A stretch of DNA of 32,096 bases. Origin: a virus. The number at the start of each line of letters is the position of its first letter. Within the stretch, counting starts at the first letter, position 1. This document shows positions 17,355-25,670 of this stretch, piece by piece. The notes under the pieces are model-generated. The model did no database searches, was not told the DNA's origin, and saw nothing but the letters and a program-made list of their open reading frames with translations. The stretch is from positions 1 through 32,096 of the IMG/VR virus record IMGVR_UViG_3300044981_000180. One strand, 5' to 3'. Position numbers and translations under genes: made by a program.

Positions 17355-18257
17355 TCAATCAAAGAGAGACGGCTGTTGGTTCCCAGATTCGTCCGTGCGT
17401 TTGTACTTTGCGAGATACGCTTTCGCCTGCTTGGCCCAAACTTCGTTTTCGATGATGCCAAGTTTGAGGTTGCATCTGTTGCACAGAATCCCTCTACGGC
17501 ATAAATCGCATCCTTTCTCCGGTGGACAGCAGTTATGGTTATGATCTATGTGAAATCTCTTCCCACTTATTCCAGATTCCTTGGTTCCGCAGATAGCGCA
17601 TCCGCCGCCCTGTGCGGCAAGTGTCGTGTTGTACCAATTTTCGTCTACGCGGTAGTTTTTGAATCCATGTATTCGCCCATGTATTCGGTTATATCCGGGA
17701 CGCTCAGCTAGCCATTTTTCGTGTTTTTGTCTAGCATATTCCGCGTTTTTTTCACGCCATTTTCTCATAGTTTCTTTGTGTGTCCCGCTAACGCGCGCCT
17801 TGGCTAGAATAGCTTCTTTGTTTTCCTGATAGTATTTTCGTTTGCTCGCTGATCGACATTTCTTGCACTGGGCACGGCGACCACCGCGACCACCCGGATT
17901 TATTTCAAAATCTATGAGGTGTTGTGGAATTTTACACTTCGTGCAGATTTTGAGAATCTCGCTTTCGGTGAGCACACCGATACAAGACGATGATCCTTCC
18001 ACCGCCTTGAACCTCTCAGTTCTCTCTTCTGACCATGAACGGGAATAGGCATTAACGCAATCTTTGCACCACAAAGCCAACCCATCTTTGCTCTTCTTAT
18101 TTTTATGGAAGTCGTCTACTGATTTCCGTTTTTCACAACGAGAGCAGTGCTTCTCGTCGGTGACATTTCCAGAAGCATCTGTGATGCTATCGGCGACGGA
18201 ACATTCCGCTTGAGTTTCAGTCTCTTGGGGGTATAATGCGTGGTATGGGGGTGTCAT
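17355..18257 (-). CDS. Recombination endonuclease VII-like HNH nuclease with two zinc fingers
   Basis: A 300-residue protein on the strand opposite its neighbours. ATG at 18257 is chosen over 18323 because AGGAGG (complement of 18268-18273) precedes it. Two four-cysteine fingers come first (C38/C41/C64/C67 and C105/C108/C131/C134), then a basic helical linker. The catalytic domain matches the T4 endonuclease VII family: AAQGGGCAICG (C220, C223), FHIDHNHN (His/Asp, 236-241), and GILCNRCNLKLG (C259, C262). Known members cut branched DNA or act as free-standing homing nucleases. The opposite orientation, flanking direct repeats and more AT-rich local composition point to a mobile gene. It ends at the left repeat. 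Confidence 0.85.
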   Translation of the reverse strand: MTPPYHALYPQETETQAECSVADSITDASGNVTDEKHCSRCEKRKSVDDFHKNKKSKDGLALWCKDCVNAYSRSWSEERTERFKAVEGSSSCIGVLTESEILKICTKCKIPQHLIDFEINPGGRGGRRAQCKKCRSASKRKYYQENKEAILAKARVSGTHKETMRKWREKNAEYARQKHEKWLAERPGYNRIHGRIHGFKNYRVDENWYNTTLAAQGGGCAICGTKESGISGKRFHIDHNHNCCPPEKGCDLCRRGILCNRCNLKLGIIENEVWAKQAKAYLAKYKRTDESGNQQPSLFD

Positions 18258-18336
18258 GCAGGAATAGCCTCCTGTGTGGTCAGAAATGGCCGGGGCGCGA
18301 ACCCCGACATCCTCAGTATACACTAGCTGAATTTGC

Positions 18337-18352
18337 CCGTCCGGGAGCGCGC
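18337..18352. repeat. 16-bp direct repeat, right copy
   Basis: This is the second exact copy of CCGTCCGGGAGCGCGC. It lies in the leader of the following virion gene, ~37 bases before its ATG. If the 1004 bp between equivalent points is removed, an ordinary short intergenic region with one copy remains. Confidence 0.85.
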
Positions 18353-18389
18353 AAACTTCTGTTGGGTATTTTTATCCAAAGGAGTTTAC

Positions 18390-18974
18390 ATGTCTTTTTG
18401 GGGTAGCCTCTTTGGGGGAAGTTCACCCCAACTAAACACGCTGATTGGTCAGTACGGGCAAATTGGTGGGAACCTAACTGGTCAGGGCCAAAAGTACACG
18501 AATCAATCTGGCGACTTTTTCTCTAGTATATTGTCGGGCGATGCCAGTAAACAGGCTCAAGTTCTGGCTCCAGAGATAAGTTCCGCTAAGACTTCAGCGC
18601 AGCAGCAAAACAAGACTAACGCTGAGTTTGGCACACGCTCGGGCGGAACTACCGCGTCCACAGCGGCAACAAATGATCGCGTCCATAGCGACATCACAAA
18701 CTTGATTGGGAGCCTCACCGGTTCTTCTGCAAGCAATCTAGCCAGTCTAGGAACAACCCTCACTGGTCAAGGTCTTGGCGCATTAGGCCAAGAACAAGGA
18801 GCAGTAGCCCAGCAGATGGCCAACTGGCAAAATTCCATCCTCGGAAAAGGAATCACCGGAGCGGTGCAGGGGGCGGAAGCACTCGGTATGGGAGCGGCAG
18901 GAGGCGCGTTGCCGGGTGGTCCGGGAGCGGCGGCTGGTGCGCAAGGCGCGTTCGCATCATTTCTGAACGGTTAG
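18390..18974 (+). CDS. Small internal virion/ejection-type protein
   Basis: ATG at 18390 follows AAGGAG; the longer frame from 18333 would read through the direct repeat and is rejected. The 194-residue product starts MSFWGSLFGGSSPQLNTLIG and is rich in Ala, Gly, Gln, Ser and Thr, with long weakly amphipathic helices (AKTSAQQQNKTNAEFG, QGLGALGQEQGAVAQQMANW) and an Ala/Gly-rich end. Such composition is common in phage internal virion proteins that leave the capsid with the DNA. It opens a block of four such genes. No enzyme motif is seen. Confidence 0.65.
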   Translation: MSFWGSLFGGSSPQLNTLIGQYGQIGGNLTGQGQKYTNQSGDFFSSILSGDASKQAQVLAPEISSAKTSAQQQNKTNAEFGTRSGGTTASTAATNDRVHSDITNLIGSLTGSSASNLASLGTTLTGQGLGALGQEQGAVAQQMANWQNSILGKGITGAVQGAEALGMGAAGGALPGGPGAAAGAQGAFASFLNG

Positions 18975-18986
18975 TGAGGGGAGAAA

Positions 18987-20519
18987 ATGGGAAGCTACGC
19001 GCAGGCACTTGAGCACAAGCAAGCTCTGTCTGATGAAGAGCACGAGCAGAAAGTCACCGATCTGATCGAGAACCGGAAGGCTATCCAAGCCAAACTCCCC
19101 ACTCTCCTCGACGAAAAAGGAAATCCTACTCCCGAGTACGATCAGGCGATCAGCGACCTGACCGCGAACGCCCGCGATCTGAGGGAGCTTTACCATCCCG
19201 ACAACCATCCGGGTGCGATTGAGCGCGTGGGTCATTTGCTGACCGACGCACTCCACATCACCAATCCGAAAGAGCGAATCGAAAAGGAAGGAGCGAAGCG
19301 AGCCGCTGGCGCTGCTGCTGACGAGCATTCAGCATTGTCGTGGGCCGGGGCTGCGCCGATCTCTCCGGGGCAGGCAACAATCGCGAACGCAAAGACCGAG
19401 AGCGCTGCTCAGTTGCAAATGATTCAAGGTAAGATGGCGAACTTAAAAAAACTCTTTCCGGATGCATCGCCGGAACAGGTCAAGGAGTGGCAGACCGAGC
19501 TTGCCGCCAGCATCACTGGCGTAAAAGACCCGACCGAGAAGTATTTCAAAGACCTCGTGACGACAAAGGACGCGCAGGGAAATGATCACTATTGGCGCGT
19601 GCCGCTCGCTGACGAACCGCCAGAGGAAGTGGATTTCAATGGCGAAAAGATGCAGCCGAAGAACCCGCCGCATCCGAGCCATTCGAAATTCAGTGAGACC
19701 GAGGCGGCGTATCGCCATGACTACGGCATTCCAGATGATCAGCCGTTGTCGATGGCGGACATCATGTTCATCAACCAGCAGACCGCGCTGTCGAGCGGAA
19801 CTCCGTCTTCAACGACGACCAATACGCTGAAACAGGACATCAACGGGTGGTGGGTTCCAATCACCGAGACCAATCGGCGCGTCCCCGGTTTTGGTGTAAT
19901 CCTGTCGCCTCCGCGCGGGCCACTACCACACGAGGACGCAGCGGCGCGATCAGGACAAGGCGAAAAGGCGACTCCTCCAAATTCTTCAGGTCAACCGACG
20001 ACTCTCAGCGGAGTGAAAAAAAAGGCAGAAGCAATAGCTCCAAAATCTGGAGCATCGAGTGGTGGAACGCATGTTGGGAAACCGCTGTTTCCGGGACGCA
20101 CGCCGGAATACACGAAGGCGATGAACGACTACGAAACGGCTGTCAAGGCAGATTCGATGGCGAAAGAGGCGCTCACATCGCATGAAGCTGTTCAGCAACG
20201 CAACTTGGCGATCAACCTGATTCGCACGATGGCTGGTCGCGTCAATATGCAGGAATACCAGCAATACACAACCAAGATGGGTGTCGAGAATACGATTGAA
20301 GGGTTGATCCTCGGCATTCAGAATGGTCAAATGCCTCCGGGAATCGTAAAACAACTCGCTGACACCGCAGCAGCCAATCTGAAGGCTTCAAAGGTTGCCC
20401 TCGACACTTTGAAGAACATGCAGGGACAGCAAGGCTCAGGGGATCAAACGAACCCAGACATCGACGCGATCATCAACTCGCTAAACAAAGCACACACTCC
20501 GGCACCGGCAAATCACTAA
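18987..20519 (+). CDS. Internal virion-like protein, helical
   Basis: A 510-residue protein starting 12 bases after the previous stop, with GGGGAG. Its N-terminal ~110 residues are charged helices (EEHEQKVTDLIENRKAIQAK, NPKERIEKEGAKR). The middle (about 115-300) contains Gln/Lys helices and a beta/Pro region, and the C-terminal part is helical (EALTSHEAVQQRNLAINLIR) with a Gln/Gly-rich end. It overlaps the next gene by TAATG. There is no signal peptide or catalytic signature. Gene order after the nozzle and fibres resembles the T7 14-15-16 segment, which is the main reason for the call. Confidence 0.6.
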   Translation: MGSYAQALEHKQALSDEEHEQKVTDLIENRKAIQAKLPTLLDEKGNPTPEYDQAISDLTANARDLRELYHPDNHPGAIERVGHLLTDALHITNPKERIEKEGAKRAAGAAADEHSALSWAGAAPISPGQATIANAKTESAAQLQMIQGKMANLKKLFPDASPEQVKEWQTELAASITGVKDPTEKYFKDLVTTKDAQGNDHYWRVPLADEPPEEVDFNGEKMQPKNPPHPSHSKFSETEAAYRHDYGIPDDQPLSMADIMFINQQTALSSGTPSSTTTNTLKQDINGWWVPITETNRRVPGFGVILSPPRGPLPHEDAAARSGQGEKATPPNSSGQPTTLSGVKKKAEAIAPKSGASSGGTHVGKPLFPGRTPEYTKAMNDYETAVKADSMAKEALTSHEAVQQRNLAINLIRTMAGRVNMQEYQQYTTKMGVENTIEGLILGIQNGQMPPGIVKQLADTAAANLKASKVALDTLKNMQGQQGSGDQTNPDIDAIINSLNKAHTPAPANH

Positions 20520-23233
20520 TGGCACAAGACCTCACTCCCGATCAGGCAATCGAACAGCTTCGGAAACTTCCCGAGGATCAGCAGAGGCTCGTTCTCGGTA
20601 AGTTGACGCCTGACGCCCTCAAGGCCGTTCGCCAGAAACTCGAAGGTCCTCCCGTCGACTGGACTGCAAATCCAAAAAGTGAAGGCACGTACAAGATGAC
20701 TACGAATGGCACAGACTTTATCGGTGTGCCGTATTCGAAAGTTCTTGATGCGTGGAAGGCCGGATACAAGATCGACGATGAAGATCAAATGCGGTTTGGA
20801 AAAGACAAGAACGAAGAGACGATGAAGCAGCGGAGAGAGCATCCGATGAATGAATCGCACTTCGCTCCTGCTCCCGTCGCTACCGCTCCGCCTGCGCCCG
20901 GTACACCGCTTCCGAAAGCAGACTTCCCAGAATCAGTCAGCGGCGATCAGCATGTCTTACCGGCAGCGGGTTTCTGGGAAACGGCGCGTAACGGTGTCGG
21001 TACATGGAGCCAGCCAGAAGAAAATGCCAAGTGGACCAACTTCGCCAAGCGGCTCGGTGCGGACCTGTTCGGCATAGCAGACTTTCCTGTTGAAGCTACA
21101 CAAGCTTTGATGGATTCGATGTCGGACAATCCCAATGTGAGCGCTCCTGCAATGGATCAGCTTGCGCAGATGTTTACGCCGGAGATGGCGGTACAGCGCG
21201 TTCAGGAGTTCAAACAGGAGTGGAAGAAGAACAAAAACGATGCGATGAATAATGCAGCGGCGGATTCTCTCGCGTTGTTTCTTGCCCACAAACTCGGAAA
21301 GGCTGCGGGCGCGGCCAAGTCGCTCGCGGTTGGCGACGAAGCGGCCAGAACGGCGATCCGCGATCAGCTTGATATGCCGCAGAGGATCGAGAGGACCGTC
21401 AAGAAATTCGGCGATGAGTCCGAAAAGGCGCGGAATGATCTGCGCGCGGCGCGGCAGGCTACCGCTCAGGAAAATGTCGAGACGATCCGAAAGCACAATG
21501 AGGCGAAGCAAGAGATAGAAGAGAAGAATGAGGCCACGCTGCGCGAAGAGAAGAACCGAGTAGATACTCAGCAAAAACTCGATACCGCGTCGAAGGAACT
21601 CGACGAAAAGATCAACGCCGCAGAGAAGAAAGCAGAAGACGAGGACAACGCTGCGTGGGAACCTGTTCATTCCACTCTCGACGCGAGGGAAGGCGACATA
21701 AGTGAACTGAGGCAAACTGTCGAGCGAGAGAAAAAGAACGCCGATCCAGCTACTTCAGCTATTTTTAATAGTATTCTTCGTGAAGATGAACCGGAAACGG
21801 GTGGCGGTACTGGCGGCATACAGAGGGACGTGAATGGAAACCCGATCATCAACGGCCAAGTCCGAAAAGTTGTCTCCCAAGGTTATGAGTTACCGGTTAC
21901 AAACCCGCAGTACGCGAAAGCTTACAAAGCTTTATATGGAGAGGAGCCGCCTCCGTTAGGAGAAGCACAGCCAGCGGTAGGACAGAAACTCATTGTCAAT
22001 GGGAAGGAAGTTCCCACTTCAGACCCGAATTACGCCGCTCTCTACGAAAAGCAATACGGCCATCCTCCTCCGCTCAATGCAGGCGGGGGAACAAAAGGCG
22101 TTTTCTCCAGATTGCAGCGGTGGTATACATTCATCTCCAATCAGCTTTACTCCGGAGGTGGCAGGATGGAAGCGGGGAAATACAACGCCCTGCGCTCCGT
22201 TCTCAACTCCATCGACGGAGCCATGCAAAAAATCGCCAAGGACGCGGGGGATGTTCCCGATCCGTCCGATCCGAATAAGAAGGTACCAGCGACAAGCCTT
22301 CTCGAAAATGCCCGGAAAGTTCACCAGCAGAGGATGGAGGCATTCTCTGACAGGCCGACCGAACCGGGCACTGTGGCTAACTATGTCAGGTCCAAGGTGA
22401 CTCCGAGCTTCACGAAGAATGTGAGGCTGGAGGCATATTTGACGAAACTCGGCGCATACGATCCATCGATTCCAAAATTGGCGAATCACATCGACAATCT
22501 GGGGCAGGGATTGAAGAAACTCCCTGATAAGGGACCTGTGCGCGACAGGCTTCAAACCCCGCCGCCATCGCCGACAGCAATGGGAGGCACCGGCCCTGAG
22601 CACCCGGTCGCCGCAGCCGCGAACATCCCGAGCAACCCACTGCCAAAGGAAGGTGGGCCGGTGCCGTTCGGAGAAAAGAAGGCGGTAGGGGAAAAGCCGG
22701 ACATCGCAAAAATCAATCAAGAGAATATCGATTATCTTAACGATGCTCTGCGCCGCTACGGTAGGGTGGGTCCGTGGGTGGTGCGCTTGCTTTCCGGTGG
22801 GCTCGTCCAGCATCTTCTCCACGGCGAGACGAGTTCATTCAGCGGTGGTCTGATGTTTGGGCAGGCCGTAGTCACCTTGGTGACGAGCATTCTTCGCCGA
22901 GAAAGTGCTTTGGAGTGGCTGGCTCGCCCATCTGAAGAAGATTTGAAAGTGATCGCGAAACTGCCCCCAGAGGACGCGGCGAGATTGAGAGAAGCATTCA
23001 AGGCTCTTGCGCGCGAGGAGATCAATCAGGACCCAAAGAAGGCGTCGATCAAGATCGCCCCAGCAGCAGCGGTGTTCCTCGGCACGCAGAGCATTCAGCA
23101 GCAGTCGTTAGATCAGATCAAGAAGGAAGCCGAGCAGCTACAGTCACAAGAGGCTCCCGGCCCGCAGTCATCGGCTAAGCCGGTTTGGAGCCACGAATTC
23201 GATCCCGTGTCTGGTAACATCGTGGCAGTTTAG
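20519..23233 (+). CDS. Large internal virion-like protein with coiled coil
   Basis: A 904-residue protein. An N-terminal helical segment comes first (DLTPDQAIEQLRKLPEDQQR). Residues ~166-262 form a segment also present in the next protein (AKRLGADLFGIADFP through FLAHKLGKAAG). Residues ~288-395 are a long Lys/Glu coiled coil (EEKNEATLREEKNRVDTQQK). Two tandem motifs of YxxLYGxxPPPL type lie near 454-480 and 491-518. A hydrophobic stretch at ~753-793 (VVRLLSGGLVQHLL, MFGQAVVTLVTSIL) may enter a membrane, as expected for an ejection-pore protein. The layout suits a DNA-ejection protein; no lytic motif is recognised. Confidence 0.65.
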   Translation: MAQDLTPDQAIEQLRKLPEDQQRLVLGKLTPDALKAVRQKLEGPPVDWTANPKSEGTYKMTTNGTDFIGVPYSKVLDAWKAGYKIDDEDQMRFGKDKNEETMKQRREHPMNESHFAPAPVATAPPAPGTPLPKADFPESVSGDQHVLPAAGFWETARNGVGTWSQPEENAKWTNFAKRLGADLFGIADFPVEATQALMDSMSDNPNVSAPAMDQLAQMFTPEMAVQRVQEFKQEWKKNKNDAMNNAAADSLALFLAHKLGKAAGAAKSLAVGDEAARTAIRDQLDMPQRIERTVKKFGDESEKARNDLRAARQATAQENVETIRKHNEAKQEIEEKNEATLREEKNRVDTQQKLDTASKELDEKINAAEKKAEDEDNAAWEPVHSTLDAREGDISELRQTVEREKKNADPATSAIFNSILREDEPETGGGTGGIQRDVNGNPIINGQVRKVVSQGYELPVTNPQYAKAYKALYGEEPPPLGEAQPAVGQKLIVNGKEVPTSDPNYAALYEKQYGHPPPLNAGGGTKGVFSRLQRWYTFISNQLYSGGGRMEAGKYNALRSVLNSIDGAMQKIAKDAGDVPDPSDPNKKVPATSLLENARKVHQQRMEAFSDRPTEPGTVANYVRSKVTPSFTKNVRLEAYLTKLGAYDPSIPKLANHIDNLGQGLKKLPDKGPVRDRLQTPPPSPTAMGGTGPEHPVAAAANIPSNPLPKEGGPVPFGEKKAVGEKPDIAKINQENIDYLNDALRRYGRVGPWVVRLLSGGLVQHLLHGETSSFSGGLMFGQAVVTLVTSILRRESALEWLARPSEEDLKVIAKLPPEDAARLREAFKALAREEINQDPKKASIKIAPAAAVFLGTQSIQQQSLDQIKKEAEQLQSQEAPGPQSSAKPVWSHEFDPVSGNIVAV

Positions 23234-23235
23234 CC

Positions 23236-25398
23236 ATGCCCGATCCTCAGCACAAACTCGTCAAGGTAGACGACTCGATCATCAAGTTTCCGGGTGACAT
23301 GCCCGACGCTGATGTGGCTGCGGTCATCAAGAAATTTACCTCCTCTCCCGACTACAAAAAGCAGACACACACCAAAAACCAGATGCCATCGGGGATCACG
23401 ACGGAGGAGTCTGAGCACAAAAGACTCACCGGCAACGTGCCGACCGTCACGCCGGACTGGAACACGGTGCGTCAGGCCGTCTACAAGGCCACAGAGCCCA
23501 CTCTTCCGAACCCGAATACCAAGCCGGTCGACAACAGCGTAAAAGCGAACGTAGACGCCGCGTGGAACGCAGGAGCAAACGCAGCGAACGTGGGAGGAAA
23601 CATCGCCAAGCGCGCGGGGCGCGTGATCTTTGGCGCGGTGGATATGGCTCCGCAGATGTTCTCGATCCTGTCGAAGCTGGGATCGCCGGACGACAAGGTT
23701 TCACAGCAGGCCGAGACGGACTTGCTCAACTTCCATCCGGGCGCACAGATCGCGGACCGTCTGAAAGAGGCTGTCCACGACTGGCGGAAGTCGAAGAGTC
23801 TTGCGGCAGAGAACGCGTTGGGGGATGTGCTTGGATTCTTCCTGCTCGACAAAGCAGGAAAGGTTCTGCCGGAAGAGAGGATCAAGCAACTCAACGCGGA
23901 AGGCGTGGTGCTTCCTCCGGAGGCAAAGCCAAAAGCTCCAGCATCGATGCCGGGACAGCCACCGACGATTGAGGGAACATTTGAGCGCGCCGCGCCGAAG
24001 CAGGTTGTGCCGGTCGAAGCGGCTGCAAAGCAAACAAGAAACACGCCGCCCAATCTGGAGGATGTGAAGGCGGCGGCGGAGAAACTCAAGCTGCCTGAGA
24101 CGAATCCTCCAGCCGCGCCGCCGTCACTCGCCGACATCAAAGCCAAGGCAGAAGCGGTAAAGGCATCCAAGCCGGAGATCGCGCCGAAGCCTGCACCGCA
24201 GCCAGTGGCGGCTCAACCTGCCACAGCGCCGCCCAAAGTCGAAACTCCGAAGCCAGCGCCAAAAGAGGAACCTAAAACTACCAAGTACAAATACGGCAAC
24301 ACGCAAGCCGACATCCCGCAAGACTCCGACGCAGGTAAAGCTCTCGCGACCGCCCGCACCCAGATCGACAAGAACGACCTGATGCCGTCAACCAACACGA
24401 CAGATGGAAGCGGTCTTGAAGAAAACGCGCACATCACCGTGCGCTATGGAATTGACGGCGAGGACACGGCAGGAATCAAGGCATATTTGGAAAAGCAGGC
24501 ACCGTTTGAGGCCACATTGGGCAAGACGACTGCCTTCCCGCCAAGCGAGCACAGCGATGGTGGAGCGCCCATCGTGGTGAACATCGAATCTCCAGAACTG
24601 CACAGGATGGAGAAGGAGATTGACGCACATGGCAACTTCACCGAGCGGTCGTTCCCCGAATATAAGCCACATGCAACGCTCGCATACGTGAAACCGGAGG
24701 CCGCGCAAAAGTATGTGGGCATGAAGGATACGGAGGGAAAGAAGTTCACCGTCAACTCCGTCTCGATCAGCAACAAGGATGGGTCTATCGAGGAAGTGCC
24801 GCTCAAGGGAACTCCAGATCGAAGAGGCTCGGTAAGAGAAACGCAGGATCGCCGTCAGGATGCTGGGCAGCGCAAGCGCATCGCGGAAATGAATGCCGAC
24901 GAGATGCGAAAAATTCTCTTGACAAGCGATGTGGTCGATCTTCCAAATAGAAGAGCGTTCAACGAAGCTGAGCTTGACCATCCTTCCCCAGCCGTCGCCA
25001 GATCAGACGCCGATGCTCTAAAGGCATTTAACGACAAGTTCGGATATGCCAATGGAGATGCGCTGCTCAGAGCAAAAGCTGATGCACTGAAGCAGGCTGG
25101 GCTCGAAGCCTACCACGAAAAAGGTGATGAGTTTCTTTTCCGTGGGCAGTCTGGTGAAGAGTTGCAAAATAAGCTCGATGCCGCACGTGATATTCTCCGG
25201 AACACCGTATTCGATGTGACCTTGGATGATGGGACAAAGCTACAACTGAAGGGAGTAGATTTCAGCTATGGAACAGGAAAAGACCTCAGCGAAGCCGAAT
25301 CCAACCAGCACGCCCACAAACAGCAGCGAGAGGAAGCTGGAGAACGGAAGCGTGGTGAGCTTGTCGGACTTACTGAAGTTGGAGCCGGGAAGAATTAA
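23236..25398 (+). CDS. Virion-type fusion protein: shared ejection domain, 2H phosphoesterase, GGDEF-like domain
   Basis: A 720-residue protein. Residues 1-35 are a short FPGDMPDADVAAVIKKF-type module. About 118-212 shares its pattern with the preceding protein (NIAKRAGRVIFGAVDMAP through LLDKAGKVL). A long Ala/Pro/Lys linker follows (~215-350). About 355-515 is a 2H phosphoesterase (LigT/2'-5' RNA-ligase fold) with both signatures: HITV at 399-402 and HATL at 479-482 in the usual FPEYKPHATLAYVKP context. About 560-660 matches a GGDEF domain: DLPNRRAF (568-575), SDADALKAFNDKFGYANGD (metal Asp 591/593) and KGDEF (629-633) in place of GGDEF. It ends in a basic/acidic helix. The altered first Gly makes cyclase activity uncertain. 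Confidence 0.8.
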   Translation: MPDPQHKLVKVDDSIIKFPGDMPDADVAAVIKKFTSSPDYKKQTHTKNQMPSGITTEESEHKRLTGNVPTVTPDWNTVRQAVYKATEPTLPNPNTKPVDNSVKANVDAAWNAGANAANVGGNIAKRAGRVIFGAVDMAPQMFSILSKLGSPDDKVSQQAETDLLNFHPGAQIADRLKEAVHDWRKSKSLAAENALGDVLGFFLLDKAGKVLPEERIKQLNAEGVVLPPEAKPKAPASMPGQPPTIEGTFERAAPKQVVPVEAAAKQTRNTPPNLEDVKAAAEKLKLPETNPPAAPPSLADIKAKAEAVKASKPEIAPKPAPQPVAAQPATAPPKVETPKPAPKEEPKTTKYKYGNTQADIPQDSDAGKALATARTQIDKNDLMPSTNTTDGSGLEENAHITVRYGIDGEDTAGIKAYLEKQAPFEATLGKTTAFPPSEHSDGGAPIVVNIESPELHRMEKEIDAHGNFTERSFPEYKPHATLAYVKPEAAQKYVGMKDTEGKKFTVNSVSISNKDGSIEEVPLKGTPDRRGSVRETQDRRQDAGQRKRIAEMNADEMRKILLTSDVVDLPNRRAFNEAELDHPSPAVARSDADALKAFNDKFGYANGDALLRAKADALKQAGLEAYHEKGDEFLFRGQSGEELQNKLDAARDILRNTVFDVTLDDGTKLQLKGVDFSYGTGKDLSEAESNQHAHKQQREEAGERKRGELVGLTEVGAGKN

Positions 25399-25427
25399 GA
25401 GTGTGACCTTGCACACGGAGACGCCAC

Positions 25428-25670
25428 ATGCTTGAAATCGACACTGGACTCTTCGTTGATCCTTGGGAGGTAGCGGTGGTGAAGGCGGTTGGCAAAGGAC
25501 AGTGCGCGATCTTCATGAAAGGCGCGTCGCCGGTCGATGGCGGGTTCCTCATCGAAAAGGATGCTTTGGAAGCGGCGACGGACGTGGTTGAGGCTCGTCG
25601 CGATGACGATGACGAAGAGCCTGACGAGGACCAAGACGAAGAGACCGAAGAAGAGGATGATGACGACTAG
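25428..25670 (+). CDS. Small acidic-tailed protein
   Basis: An 80-residue protein; ATG at 25428 has GGAG eight bases upstream. The first ~55 residues look like a small beta/alpha domain (VAVVKAVGKGQCAIFMKG, GFLIEKDALEAATDVVEAR). The last ~23 are almost all Asp and Glu (DDDDEEPDEDQDEETEEE). Acidic tails of this kind occur in DNA-mimic and chaperone-like phage proteins, but the role here is unknown. Its stop overlaps the next gene's GTG. Confidence 0.65.
   Translation: MLEIDTGLFVDPWEVAVVKAVGKGQCAIFMKGASPVDGGFLIEKDALEAATDVVEARRDDDDEEPDEDQDEETEEEDDDD

Noticed and set aside
18278-18306. tRNA T-arm-like hairpin (CGGGG, loop, CCCCG) with a CCA downstream on the minus strand
   Set aside because: The loop is six bases, the conserved A is missing, and no acceptor or anticodon partner can be found.
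22019-24170. Minus-strand frames opposite the ejection genes
   Set aside because: Shadows of long plus-strand genes with clear domain content.
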